Positions 11,233 through 20,137 of a stretch of 64,000 nucleotides of DNA are shown in pieces. The stretch is taken from assembly GCF_001886955.1 (NCBI RefSeq), contig NZ_CP016804.1, positions 1,674,001 to 1,738,000 of the forward strand. Reading direction: 5' to 3'. The translations under genes and the position numbers were made by a program. Numbering within the stretch: the first letter of the stretch is position 1; each line of letters opens with the position of its first letter. Below the pieces are notes generated by a model. That model made no database searches and had not been told where the DNA came from. It saw only the letters and a program-made list of their open reading frames with translations. Source of the DNA: Halodesulfurarchaeum formicicum (GTDB lineage: Archaea > Halobacteriota > Halobacteria > Halobacteriales > Halobacteriaceae).

Positions 11233-11979
11233 TCAGAGCCGGCGGTTCCAGGTGTCGGTCTGGAACTTCGTCTCGACCAGGTCCCTGGCAGCCTCGACCG
11301 TCGCTTCGTCCAGCGAGCCCGATGTCGCCCCGAAGTGGGTGTCGATGGCCGTCTTCAGCGATTCGATGACCGTCTCCCGCGGTTCGTCGACGTGGTCCGC
11401 GATGCGGGCGACCCGCTTCTCGGCGGACTTGACCGCCTTGTCGGAGACTTTCTCCTTGCCGATCCGGAGGACCTTGAGCATCGACTCGATGTCGAGGGCG
11501 TAGCTCATCGTCGTGTGATGGAGCACCGCCGAGCCGGAGCGTAGCTGGGCGGACCCGCCGATCTTCCCCTCGGGATGGCTGATGTCGTTGAGCGGCTCGT
11601 GATGGGCTTCAAGCCCCATGTCACGCAGTCCCTCGAGCACCCACTCGTCGAGGACCGCGTAGCTCTCCTCGATATCCTCGGGCACGTCCTCCTCGGGGAG
11701 GTAAAGCGAGTAAGTGATGACGTTGCCCGGTTCGACGTACATGGCGCCACCGCCAGTGATCCGACGAACCACGTCGATCCCCTGGTCGGTCACGTAGTCG
11801 GCCGCGACCTCGTCGTCGTGGGCCTGGAAGCGGCCAAGTGGCACGGCCCGGTTCTTCCGGTACCAGAAGCGGACGGTCGGCTCGATCTCGCCCCGATCCA
11901 GCCGGTCCAGGAGCACCTGATCGAGGGCGTGATGCATCGGTTCGGAATACACACCCTCGTCGATCACGCGCATCGTCAT
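11233..11979 (-). CDS. lplA: Lipoate-protein ligase, catalytic subunit
   Basis: A 248-residue LplA/BPL-fold protein that activates lipoate with ATP and attaches it to E2 or GcvH lysines. Visible motifs are the lipoate-binding loop RRITGGGAMYVEPGN starting at residue 72, and GKIGGSAQLR followed by LHHTTMSYALDIESM. Bacterial single-chain LplA carries an extra C-terminal domain of about 80-90 residues. That domain is absent here and is supplied by the gene immediately upstream, whose stop overlaps this start (ATGA at 11976-11979). This matches the two-protein ligase described from Thermoplasma. Confidence 0.9.
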   Translation of the reverse strand: MTMRVIDEGVYSEPMHHALDQVLLDRLDRGEIEPTVRFWYRKNRAVPLGRFQAHDDEVAADYVTDQGIDVVRRITGGGAMYVEPGNVITYSLYLPEEDVPEDIEESYAVLDEWVLEGLRDMGLEAHHEPLNDISHPEGKIGGSAQLRSGSAVLHHTTMSYALDIESMLKVLRIGKEKVSDKAVKSAEKRVARIADHVDEPRETVIESLKTAIDTHFGATSGSLDEATVEAARDLVETKFQTDTWNRRL

Positions 11980-12245
11980 CGGATCGCCTCCACGGTGGCC
12001 TGGGCCAGATCGGACGCCTCAAAGCCGATACACTCCGCGTCGACGGCGGCGATCTCGGCGGCCAAATCCGCGACGGAGATGTCGGCTGGCTGGCCCTCGA
12101 TGGCCGCTTCGAGGTCGCTGCGGGCCTCCGGCGGTTGCAGGAAGAAATCGCCCGTGATCTGTACGTCCTCGATCGACTCCTCGAAGGTCACCGCGACCCG
12201 GACCAGTTTCCCGTCGGGTACCTTGACGGATTCGGTCGCCTGCAT
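11976..12245 (-). CDS. lplB: Lipoate-protein ligase, C-terminal accessory subunit
   Basis: An 89-residue protein matching the small accessory domain of lipoate ligases: KVPDGKLVRVAVTFEESIEDVQITGDFFLQPP followed by a helical tail ending in the VEAIR region (only part of the first stretch is diagnostic: VQITGDFFLQPPE). In archaea with a split ligase this subunit is needed for lipoate adenylation. It is the first gene of the pair and overlaps the catalytic subunit by 4 bases, so equal expression is expected. The gene symbol follows the archaeal naming, not the unrelated octanoyltransferase LipB. Confidence 0.85.
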   Translation of the reverse strand: MQATESVKVPDGKLVRVAVTFEESIEDVQITGDFFLQPPEARSDLEAAIEGQPADISVADLAAEIAAVDAECIGFEASDLAQATVEAIR

Positions 12246-12340
12246 ACCAGTCTGATGGGGCGGCGGCGGTTTGTACCCGCCGGTTCCGGCGGTCGCCCGG
12301 CACCGGTGGATTCATCCCATCGTGTCTCCCATGACCGCGT

Positions 12341-12580
12341 ATGCCGGAATCGGAAGTGACGCTGCCGGACCGTGTCACGAGCGACATCGATCGTTTCGTC
12401 GAGTCGGGGGAGTTCCTGAACTGGGACCAGGCCGTCGAGGAGCTTTTGACCCTCGGGCTCTCGGCCTACCAGTCCGACGAGCAGAACCTGGACGAGGAGT
12501 CGGTCTTCACCGGCGCGGTGGAGGACCAGCAGGACCCGGCCATCGCGGACGACGACCCCGGTTCGGACCGGATGTACTGA
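12341..12580 (+). CDS. Small ribbon-helix-helix-like protein
   Basis: A 79-residue acidic protein. Residues 5-45 (beginning VTLPDRVTSDIDRFVESGEF and ending in a helix LLTLGLSAYQ) fit the ribbon-helix-helix/CopG pattern: a beta strand followed by two helices. The tail is disordered and acidic. Proteins of this kind are widespread in haloarchaea and could be a DNA-binding dimer, but no target or toxin partner is visible. It ends one base before the stop of the DsrE-like gene on the other strand. The assignment rests on pattern only. Confidence 0.7.
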   Translation: MPESEVTLPDRVTSDIDRFVESGEFLNWDQAVEELLTLGLSAYQSDEQNLDEESVFTGAVEDQQDPAIADDDPGSDRMY

Positions 12581-12907
12581 TCAGCCGATCGTCACCGTCT
12601 CGTCCGCGTCCTCGATGAGCGACAGCAATTCGTCCATCCCCGCCCGGGGCCGGAGTTCGTCGCCGTCCAGATCCCGGTGGTCGAGACACCGGTCACAGGC
12701 GAGGAGTTCCCCACCCTCCAGCAGAAACTTCCGCATGACACCGTGTGGGTTGACGTCGTCACCCGCCGGCTGATCGGGGGCCTCCACGCCGTCTCCGAGG
12801 AGGTAGGCCGTCACGTCGTGACCGGCGGCGAGGGCCGTGTTCCCGAGTCGGAACCCGTTCCAGATCGCGCCGGGATCGTTCGTCTCGACGATGAGTCCAA
12901 GCTGCAT
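12581..12907 (-). CDS. DsrE-like small sulfur-relay family protein
   Basis: A 108-residue protein with the DsrE/DsrF-like fold pattern: an N-terminal strand (LGLIVETND), a helix beginning with AIWNGFRLGNTALAAGHDV, then YLLGDGVEAP, and a late cysteine pair in ELLACDRCLDHRD. In this family a cysteine carries persulfide sulfur or the protein only has a structural role. The pair CDRC, about two-thirds of the way along, is the likely active site. The neighbours give no pathway. The gene is convergent with the RHH-like gene and codirectional with the SDR gene behind it. Confidence 0.75.
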   Translation of the reverse strand: MQLGLIVETNDPGAIWNGFRLGNTALAAGHDVTAYLLGDGVEAPDQPAGDDVNPHGVMRKFLLEGGELLACDRCLDHRDLDGDELRPRAGMDELLSLIEDADETVTIG

Positions 12908-12954
12908 AGCCTGGCTTCACGCGCCCGGGTTAAGGAGTCCGCGCTCCCGGCGAG

Positions 12955-13740
12955 TCACAGGTTCGACTGGGTCGCCCCGCCGTCGATGGGGATCGCGGCC
13001 CCGTTTACGAATCCCGACCGGGGCGAACTGAGGAAGGCCACGAGAGTCCCCAGTTCGATGGGGTCACCGATCCGTTCGAGGGGGTTGTCGGCCCACTCCG
13101 CGAGCCCGGCCTCGTAGTCTTCCACGTCGCCACGCTCGACGGCGTCCGCGACCAGTTCCCGGATGCGGGCCGTCTCGTGTGGCCCGGGCAGGACGGCGTT
13201 CGAACGGATTTCGGGGGCCAGTTCCTTCGAGAGTGTCTTCTCCAGGCCGATCACGCCCATGCGAACCGAGTTCGAGAGCACGAGGGAGTCAATGGCCTCC
13301 TTCACGCTCCGGGAGGTGATGGTGACGATGGTGCCCTCGCCTTGCCGGAGGTGGGGTTCGGCTCGGCGAACGAGCCTGACCACGCTCATAAGGAGGAGTT
13401 CGAAGGCGGCCTCCCAGTCCGTGTCCTCGGTCTCCAGGAAGGGCCCGGCTGGTGGCCCTCCGGCACTCGTTACCAGGTGATCCAGGCCACCGAAGGCCGC
13501 GACAGTTTCGTCGACGAGCGTGGGTCCGGCGTCCGGATCGGTCAGATCGGCCTGGATCGTGTGCACCGCCCCAGGGCCGGCGGCCTCGATGTCCTCCCTG
13601 GCCGCGGCCAGTCGGTCGGGGTCCCGGCCGTTGATCGCGACGTCCACGCCCTCGCGGGCGAGCGCGATCGCCGAGGCCTTTCCCAGCCCACTTGAAGAGG
13701 CTGTCACCAGTGCCGCGTTGCCCTCGATGTCGAGATCCAT
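12955..13740 (-). CDS. Short-chain dehydrogenase/reductase with an altered active site
   Basis: A 261-residue classical SDR. The cofactor loop is TASSSGLGKA (about residues 13-22) with the downstream NGRDPDRL that would favour NADP, then the SAGG strand (about 92-95), and an IPIDGGATQSNL C-terminus. Where most SDRs have Tyr-x3-Lys, this protein has LSNSVR (155-160), with the catalytic Ser probably in ITSRSVKEA. This Tyr-less form exists in a subgroup annotated as FabG-like oxidoreductases, so the gene is probably intact, but the reaction is unknown. ATG 13740 is chosen because it starts the fold directly; the frame upstream overlaps the divergent sensor gene. Confidence 0.85.
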   Translation of the reverse strand: MDLDIEGNAALVTASSSGLGKASAIALAREGVDVAINGRDPDRLAAAREDIEAAGPGAVHTIQADLTDPDAGPTLVDETVAAFGGLDHLVTSAGGPPAGPFLETEDTDWEAAFELLLMSVVRLVRRAEPHLRQGEGTIVTITSRSVKEAIDSLVLSNSVRMGVIGLEKTLSKELAPEIRSNAVLPGPHETARIRELVADAVERGDVEDYEAGLAEWADNPLERIGDPIELGTLVAFLSSPRSGFVNGAAIPIDGGATQSNL

Positions 13741-13834
13741 GAGCGTTCGAGACGACCGATCGCCAAAAGCGTTGAGCCACTTCCGGCCAGACTTTTGACC
13801 GGGGCCGTCATTGCAGGGGATATGGGATCCGGGC

Positions 13835-16800
13835 ATGGATGACGGAACCACGCTCCGCTCGGCGCTGTTCGAGGCAAGCGGAGCGCTGATACTCGGGATC
13901 GACGCCGCCACTGGGGAGATCGTCGAGGCCAACGAGCGGGCCAGCGAAGTCCTCGGGCAGTCACAGGCGGACCTCCTGGGGTCGACGGTCAGCACGGCGA
14001 CGGGGTTCACCGACCTCGAAGCGATGCTCGCCCGAGTGCCAGCCCCCGATGCCAGCCACGAGTTCACGACGACGGGCCTGCATCCGGACGGCGCTCAGTC
14101 CCCAGCGGTGACACTCACCCGTCGGCCAGTCGCCCACGACCGGGATGAATACATCGTGCTGACCGGGCAGGTCCATCCCGACGGAGAACCCGACGAGGGA
14201 GAGTCTGCGGTCCGATGGAACATTCTGGAGGATTTGATCGAGCAGATCAGCGACGCGGCCTTCGTCCACGACGAGGCTGGCCGTTTTCGAGCGGTCAATC
14301 AGGCCGCGATCGACCTGCTGGGTTACGCGGAGGACGAACTGCTGGGGGCCGATCCGTCGCTGTTCGATCCGGCGGTCTCCGAGTCCCACCTCGGGCCCCG
14401 GCTGGCGGAACTCGAACGCGAGGAGTCCGTGCAGTTCGAGGCCACCTACGTCACGGCGAGTGGAGAAGAAGTCCCCGTCGAGATCACCTCGTCGCTGCTT
14501 TCCTGTACGGACCAGCGGGTCATCGTGAGTGTCGCACGGAACCTGCAGGCCAAAAAACAGCGGATTCGAAACCGTGAGCTGGCCGAGACGCTGTTCGAGG
14601 ACCACCGGGAGGCCACCTTCATCGTCGACGTCGACGAGGAGTTCACCATCGAACGGGTCAATCCGGCCTACGAGGAGGCGAGCCCGCTTTCGGCCGCCGA
14701 CATCGAGGGGAAGACCCCCCGGGAGATCTTCGGGGCGAAGCGGGGCGGGGAGATTGCCGATCGGTATCGACGCTGTGTGGAAAATCGGGAGTCCCTCGAC
14801 GTGGAACAGACCCTGGAGATGGACGGCCGCCAGACCCACTGGTGGACCCGACTGGCGCCGGTCGTCGTCGAGGACGAGGTGCAGTACATCGTGGGCTCGA
14901 CCCGGGAGATCACCGACCGCAAGAACCGGGAACGACAGATCGAGACCCACCTGCGTGAGGCCCAGCGGATCGCGAACATCACCAGCTGGTACTACGACCT
15001 GCGGGACGTCTCCGGCAACGAGCGGTTCACCGGCGAGAAGTTCATGGGCCAGGTCCACCCCGCCGACCGCGACCGCGTCGAAGGGCAGTGGGAGCGGGTC
15101 CTCGAATCCGGGGGCAGCTACGACATCGAATATCGGGTGAAGTTGGGCGCGGAGATCCGCTGGATGCGCGAGAAAGTCGAGTCGTTCAGCGAGCCCGGCC
15201 ACGCGGAGCCCGTCGAGGCGATCGGAGTCGTCCAGGACATCACCGACCGCAAGGAACGGGAACTCGAACTCGAACGCTACGAGCTCTTCCTGGAGAGCAT
15301 TCAGGACGCCGTGACCGTGATCGACGCCGAGGGACGCCTCCAGTACGAGAGTCCCGGCATCGAGGCGATCGTGGGGCAGTATCCCTCCGGCCGGGTCGGT
15401 GCGGACGCCTTCGAGTTCATCCATCCGGCCGACCGCGAACTCGTCAGAGAAGAGTTTACCCGGCGGTTGCACGGCGACCAGTCGGTCGAGCCCCTGGAGT
15501 ACCGGATTCGAACCACGGACGGATCCTGGACCTGGGTGGAGAGCCGCGGGCAGGCCCTCCTCGAGGATCACGACTTCGAGGGGCTGGTGGTCACGAGCCG
15601 TGACGTCTCGGCCCAGAAGGAACAACAGCGCCAACTGGACACCCTCATCAGCAACCTGCCGGGGATCGTCTACCGCTGTAAGAACGAACAGGGCTGGCCG
15701 ATGGAGCTGGTCCGCGGCCGGGCCAAAGAGTTGACCGGCTACACGGCGAAGGAACTCGTCTCGGGGGCGGTCAACTGGGAGGAAGCGCTCGTCCATCCCG
15801 AAGATCGAGCGCGAGTCAGAGAACAGACGAGCGCCGCCGTCGACGCCGGGCGGCCCTTCACGGTGACCTATCGGATTCGCACCCGCAATGGCGAGGAGAA
15901 GTGGCTCTGGGAGCAAGGCCAGCCGGTCACCCAGATCGGGGCCCAGGAGCCGAAACTGGAGGGCTTTATCACCGACATCACCGACCGGAAGCGACGCGAG
16001 CAGGAGCTCGAACGGCGCAGCCAGCGCCTGCACGAGTTAGTGGGGGCGACTCGCGAACTGTTGACCGCGAAGTCGAAACCGGCCCTCTACGAAGGGGTCA
16101 TCGACGCGGTCTGGGAAACCCTCTCTGTCGCCCGCTTTGCCGTGCTTGGCTACGACGAGGCCGCTGGCGTGTTGCGGGCCCAGGCCGTCTCGCCGGCAAT
16201 GGAGACCCCCGCCGACGCCGTGCCCCCGATCGAACCCGGACAGAACTCGATCTGGGAGAGCTACCGGGCACAGGAGACCGACCGCCTCACGATGACGGAC
16301 ACACCCTGGGCCCCGGCGGAGGGGACCAATATGCAGGACCTGCTCGTCGTCCCGATCGGGGCCTTCGGCCTCCTGCTGGTCGGGATCGAGCCGGACACGA
16401 CCGTGTCTGCGGACGACCGACAGTGGCTGGAGCTCATCGCGACCAACGCCGCGGCCATCCTCGAACGCATCGAGCAGGAACACAAGCGCCGACAGGCCGA
16501 CGAACAGCTCCAGACCCAGCAGACCCGCACGGCCGAATTGACCGACCTGCTGAACGCCGTGGAGGCGGTCCAGCGGCGCTTCGCCGAGAGTGACACCCGC
16601 GAGGAACTCGAGGCAAGTGTCTGTGAGGAGGTGGTCAGGACCGACCCGGTGGACTTCGCGTGGATCGGCCGGCCGGAGGCAAACGACGCCGAACTCACGC
16701 CCGCTGCCTGGGCCGGCGAGGACCGGGGCTATCTGGACGCGATCGACACCACGACCGTCGACGGGGCGCGCTGTCCCGCCCAGCAGGCCGCCGACGACCA

Positions 16801-17719
16801 CCGGCTGCGAAACGTCTCACAGATCCCGCGGAACGTGCCCGAACAACCCTGGGCGACCCAGGCGCTGACCGGGCGATTCCGGTCGGTGCTTTCCATCCCG
16901 CTGGAGCAAGACGACGTCCTCTACGGCGTGTTGACCGTCTTCAGCCGACAGGCCGAGGCCTTCGGTGACCTGTACGAGTCCCTGCTCGCGGACGTCGGGT
17001 CGCTTCTGGCGACCTCGATTCGCACCGTGACCATCCGGAACGCCGGCGCGGAGTCAGATACCGTCGAGGTGGAATTTTCGATCCAGGACCCTCAGTATCC
17101 ACTCTACCGGGTGGCCGAGCGTACCGACAGCGAGATCCGGTTCGAGACGATCCTGGCGACGACCGACGGAACGGTCACGGAGCTCTGGACGGTCCTGGAC
17201 GGGGACCCGGAGGCGGTCTTCGAGGCAGTTCAGGAGAACACGAAGATCGTCTCGGCCGACTGGTTTGGCGCCCCGGAACACGGGCAGCTAACCGTCGAAA
17301 TGGCCAAACCGATGCTCGCGGACGGGATCAGGGACCACGGCGGCCGGCTCGCCGAAGCCATCGGGACCCCAACAGGCGCGACGGTCACCCTCGTTCAGAC
17401 CGCGGAGCAGCCGGTTCGGCCGGTCATCGCCTGGGTGAGCACCCAGTACACGGACGTCGAACTGACGGCCCGGCGAACCCGAACGCCCCAGGATGCGGGG
17501 CTTTTGACCAGCACGAGTGAGCTGCTGACCGACCGACAGCGTGAGATCCTCCGGGCGGCCTACTACGGCGGGTACTACGAGACGCCAAAGCAGATCACGG
17601 GCGAGGAGCTCGGGACCAGTTTCGACATCTCGCGTCCGGCCGTCTACAAACACCTGCAAGCGGCCCAACGTAAACTCCTGCGGGCACTGTTCGACGACGG
17701 TGCAACCCTCCACAGTTAA
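13835..17719 (+). CDS. Giant PAS/GAF sensor with bacterioopsin-activator HTH output
   Basis: A cytoplasmic sensor-regulator of 1294 residues counted from ATG 13835; a TTG at 13811 would add 8. Successive PAS units can be seen, several ending in the PAC signature DITDRK (TREITDRKNRE, VQDITDRKERE, ITDITDRKRRE), giving about six PAS domains. They are followed by two GAF-like domains (from about residues 740 and 910), a BAT-type domain, and a C-terminal HTH_10 region: LTDRQREILRAAYYGGYYE, then ISRPAVYKHLQAAQRKLL. No histidine-kinase H-box or ATPase domain is present, so it probably binds DNA directly, like the bacterioopsin activator family. The ligand (redox, light or gas) is not evident. It is divergent from the SDR gene, with 94 bases between starts. 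Confidence 0.9.
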   Translation: MDDGTTLRSALFEASGALILGIDAATGEIVEANERASEVLGQSQADLLGSTVSTATGFTDLEAMLARVPAPDASHEFTTTGLHPDGAQSPAVTLTRRPVAHDRDEYIVLTGQVHPDGEPDEGESAVRWNILEDLIEQISDAAFVHDEAGRFRAVNQAAIDLLGYAEDELLGADPSLFDPAVSESHLGPRLAELEREESVQFEATYVTASGEEVPVEITSSLLSCTDQRVIVSVARNLQAKKQRIRNRELAETLFEDHREATFIVDVDEEFTIERVNPAYEEASPLSAADIEGKTPREIFGAKRGGEIADRYRRCVENRESLDVEQTLEMDGRQTHWWTRLAPVVVEDEVQYIVGSTREITDRKNRERQIETHLREAQRIANITSWYYDLRDVSGNERFTGEKFMGQVHPADRDRVEGQWERVLESGGSYDIEYRVKLGAEIRWMREKVESFSEPGHAEPVEAIGVVQDITDRKERELELERYELFLESIQDAVTVIDAEGRLQYESPGIEAIVGQYPSGRVGADAFEFIHPADRELVREEFTRRLHGDQSVEPLEYRIRTTDGSWTWVESRGQALLEDHDFEGLVVTSRDVSAQKEQQRQLDTLISNLPGIVYRCKNEQGWPMELVRGRAKELTGYTAKELVSGAVNWEEALVHPEDRARVREQTSAAVDAGRPFTVTYRIRTRNGEEKWLWEQGQPVTQIGAQEPKLEGFITDITDRKRREQELERRSQRLHELVGATRELLTAKSKPALYEGVIDAVWETLSVARFAVLGYDEAAGVLRAQAVSPAMETPADAVPPIEPGQNSIWESYRAQETDRLTMTDTPWAPAEGTNMQDLLVVPIGAFGLLLVGIEPDTTVSADDRQWLELIATNAAAILERIEQEHKRRQADEQLQTQQTRTAELTDLLNAVEAVQRRFAESDTREELEASVCEEVVRTDPVDFAWIGRPEANDAELTPAAWAGEDRGYLDAIDTTTVDGARCPAQQAADDHRLRNVSQIPRNVPEQPWATQALTGRFRSVLSIPLEQDDVLYGVLTVFSRQAEAFGDLYESLLADVGSLLATSIRTVTIRNAGAESDTVEVEFSIQDPQYPLYRVAERTDSEIRFETILATTDGTVTELWTVLDGDPEAVFEAVQENTKIVSADWFGAPEHGQLTVEMAKPMLADGIRDHGGRLAEAIGTPTGATVTLVQTAEQPVRPVIAWVSTQYTDVELTARRTRTPQDAGLLTSTSELLTDRQREILRAAYYGGYYETPKQITGEELGTSFDISRPAVYKHLQAAQRKLLRALFDDGATLHS

Positions 17720-17804
17720 CGTACTAAGTTTGGTAGCTGCTGTTTTGGTTTCCATGTTAACCATCGATTTGAAGGCCGATACCGCAGTCATGTAGACCAA
17801 ACCA

Positions 17805-18278
17805 ATGTATCAGGCCGAACCCACCGTCGTCGCCAGGCGGTATCTCGACGAGAACCTCGACGTCCTCGAAACGGACTGGGTCACCACGGACCAGGCCCAG
17901 TCCGGGACCGCGCCGGCCGACCTTCGGGACGCGATCGAGCGGGCCGAACGCGAGGAGGTAAGCCGACTGCAGGACACGGACCGCGAACAGGTCGAAATCG
18001 AACTCGACTCCGCCCCGAGTTCGGGCCAGCGCCTCCGTCTTTTCGCCGAGGAGTACACGACCGGCGCGGAGACATTCGAGGGCGTGGTCGAGACGTTCAT
18101 CACCGAGCCCGATCAGCACGCCAGGGTCGTCAAACCGACGGACGAAGAGACACTCGAGGCCGCACTCAAGGCAGTGCTGCACGAGGCCGCCGCGAGCGGC
18201 GTCGTCGAGGAGGACCAGTGGGAGATCGCGGCCGACGGCGGCGGGACGTCTTGGACGGTGCAGGTCGATCCCAAGTAG
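17805..18278 (+). CDS. Hypothetical haloarchaeal protein, 157 aa
   Basis: I do not recognise a family. The protein is acidic, has no membrane segment and no cysteine, and begins MYQAEPTVVARRYLDENLDVLET. It has an amphipathic middle (DLRDAIERAEREEVSRLQ) and ends with a strand-like SWTVQVDPK. Base composition matches the neighbours and the acidic bias supports coding. It lies 85 bases after the PAS sensor, so cotranscription is possible but not needed. It is convergent with the sulfhydrylase gene. Confidence 0.75.
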   Translation: MYQAEPTVVARRYLDENLDVLETDWVTTDQAQSGTAPADLRDAIERAEREEVSRLQDTDREQVEIELDSAPSSGQRLRLFAEEYTTGAETFEGVVETFITEPDQHARVVKPTDEETLEAALKAVLHEAAASGVVEEDQWEIAADGGGTSWTVQVDPK

Positions 18279-18292
18279 GTTCAAATCGGGGT

Positions 18293-19585
18293 CTACCGGG
18301 TCGCCGCCTCGATCGCCTGATCCAGATCCGCGATGATGTCCGCGGGGTCCTCCAGGCCGACCGAGAGCCGGATCATGTCGGGTTTCACCCCCGCAGCGGC
18401 CAGTTCTGACTCCGAAAGCTGCTGGTGGGTGGTCGAGGCGGGGTGAATGATCAGCGTCTTCGCGTCCCCGACGTTCGCGAGAAGGCTCGCCAGTTCGGTC
18501 GATTCGGTCGCCCGCTGGGCCGCGTCATAGCCCCCGTCGATGCCGAAGGTGATCATCCCGCCGTACCCGCCATCGAGATAGCGATCCGCGTTTTCGGCCG
18601 TCTCGTGGGTCTCCAGTCCCGGGTAGTTGATCCACTGGACGGCCGGGTGATCATCGAGGTACTCCGCGACGATGGCCGCGTTCTCGCAGTGCCGGGCCAT
18701 CCGCAGCGGGAAGGTCTCCAGTTTCTGGAGGGTGACCCAGGCGTCGAAGGGGGCCTGCTGGTTCCCCAGATCGCGCAGCCCGCGGGCGATGGCGGCGTTG
18801 GTGAAGGCCGCGTCGCCGAAGCGTTCGGCGAAGTTCACACCGTGGTAGGCGGGGTTCTCCCCGCCGATTTCGGGGTACGTCTCGGCGTGCTCGGCCCAGG
18901 GGAACGACCCGCCGTCGACGATCACGCCGCCGACGGTCGAACCGGCCCCGTGGAGCCACTTGGTGGTCGAGTTCCAGACCAGGTCCGCGCCGTACTCGAT
19001 GGGGTTCGCGAGGTACGGGGTCGCGAAGGTGTTGTCCACGAGCAGCGGCGTGTCGTTCTCGTGGGCGATCGCCGCAATCTGCTCGATGTCCGGGGTCACC
19101 AGCGCCGGGTTGCCGATGGTCTCGATCAGGACGTAGGCGGTGTGTTCGTCGATGGCCTCGCGGTACGCGGCGGGCGAGAGCGTGTCGACGAAGCGGGTCT
19201 CGATCCCCCGCCGGCTCGCGGTGTGGTTCAGATAGGTGTGGGTCCCGCCGTAGAGCGCGGAGGCGGCGACGATGTTGTCACCGGCCTGAGCCAGCAGGAA
19301 GGTGACCAGATCCAGTGCGGCCATGCCGGAGCCGGTCGCGACCGCACCCACGCCGCCTTCGAGGCTGGCCAACCGCTCCTGGAGGCTCTCGACGGTGGGG
19401 TTGCCCAGCCGGGAGTAGATGTAGCCGGGTTTCTCCAGCGCGAACTGTTCGGCGGCGTCCGCGCTGTCCTCGAAGGTGTAGGAGGTCGTCTGATAGATCG
19501 GTGGCGCTCGCGAGTGGGTCGCCTCGTCGGGGGCCTGCCCGGCGTGGATCGCGCGGGTGTACAGGCCCGGCTCGTCGTCGGTCAT
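18293..19585 (-). CDS. metY: O-acetylhomoserine sulfhydrylase (PLP enzyme)
   Basis: A 430-residue Cys/Met metabolism PLP enzyme that makes homocysteine from O-acetylhomoserine and sulfide. The PLP lysine is Lys209 in NSTTKWLHGAGSTVGG. Other family marks are YSRLGNPTVESLQERLASLE (about residues 57-76), ASALYGGTHTYLNHT, and LLVDNTFATPYL. The length, over 420 residues, and HPASTTHQQLSESEL near the C-terminus favour MetY over cystathionine gamma-synthase or lyase. ATG 19585 matches the family N-terminus; the frame upstream is low-complexity and not conserved in character. It stands alone. Confidence 0.93.
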   Translation of the reverse strand: MTDDEPGLYTRAIHAGQAPDEATHSRAPPIYQTTSYTFEDSADAAEQFALEKPGYIYSRLGNPTVESLQERLASLEGGVGAVATGSGMAALDLVTFLLAQAGDNIVAASALYGGTHTYLNHTASRRGIETRFVDTLSPAAYREAIDEHTAYVLIETIGNPALVTPDIEQIAAIAHENDTPLLVDNTFATPYLANPIEYGADLVWNSTTKWLHGAGSTVGGVIVDGGSFPWAEHAETYPEIGGENPAYHGVNFAERFGDAAFTNAAIARGLRDLGNQQAPFDAWVTLQKLETFPLRMARHCENAAIVAEYLDDHPAVQWINYPGLETHETAENADRYLDGGYGGMITFGIDGGYDAAQRATESTELASLLANVGDAKTLIIHPASTTHQQLSESELAAAGVKPDMIRLSVGLEDPADIIADLDQAIEAATR

Positions 19586-19734
19586 CACTGGGAGGAAACG
19601 GTGGCCCCGGCATAAACTCTGCGAATGAAGCAGGTGGAGAAAATGCCCGGGGGTAATTGCCCGGATGCAGCCGGGCGGCTCGAACGGGGGTGAAAAAACG
19701 GGGGAAAACTGGGACCCGACCGGTCTGCTCGGGC

Positions 19735-20016
19735 TTATTCGAGCGGGAGAACCTGCTGCACTTCGATGATCTCGTCGCTCGGGGCCATCTCGGCCGCGCC
19801 GGACTCCTCGTAGATCTGCTCGACGGTCGCGACGTCGGGGGCCTCCCACTCGCAGATGCCCATGCCCTCGTCGTTGGCGAAGGTGCCCTTGAACTCGACG
19901 TCGTCGTAGTTCGATACTGTCTCGACGACGTTGGCCTGGAGCTCTTCGAGTTGCTCCTGGGTTGCGTCGGGGAGTCGACCTTCGTCGGAATACCGCATCG
20001 TGATGATTCGTGCCAT
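19735..20016 (-). CDS. Small DUF4242-like protein
   Basis: A 93-residue protein with a dimeric alpha-beta barrel pattern: MARIITMRYSDEGRLPDA, a helix (QEQLEELQANVVETV), GMGICEWEAPDVATVEQIY, and a final strand IIEVQQVLPLE. This arrangement is typical of small DUF4242-type proteins, which some annotations call nickel-binding. No metal ligand set is obvious beyond one Cys and few polar residues. ATG 20016 is the natural start. The upstream 120 bases before the PGF-CTERM gene contain a short AT-rich run. Function unknown. Confidence 0.72.
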   Translation of the reverse strand: MARIITMRYSDEGRLPDATQEQLEELQANVVETVSNYDDVEFKGTFANDEGMGICEWEAPDVATVEQIYEESGAAEMAPSDEIIEVQQVLPLE

Positions 20017-20137
20017 TAGTAACTCACCAGGAACATGTTGGGTAGCGAGCACCATAATGTTTCTGTCGGAGGCAACCCGGTCGCGTGGCGCGAAAAATAA
20101 GCCGCTCGCTCGGACCGGTTTCGCCGGTCAGTCGTGG

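Noticed and set aside
13961-16033. A 690-codon frame opposite the PAS sensor
   Set aside because: It mirrors the third-position GC bias of the sensor gene. Its sequence is rich in Gly, Leu and Asp without motifs, while the plus frame shows repeated PAS/PAC signatures.
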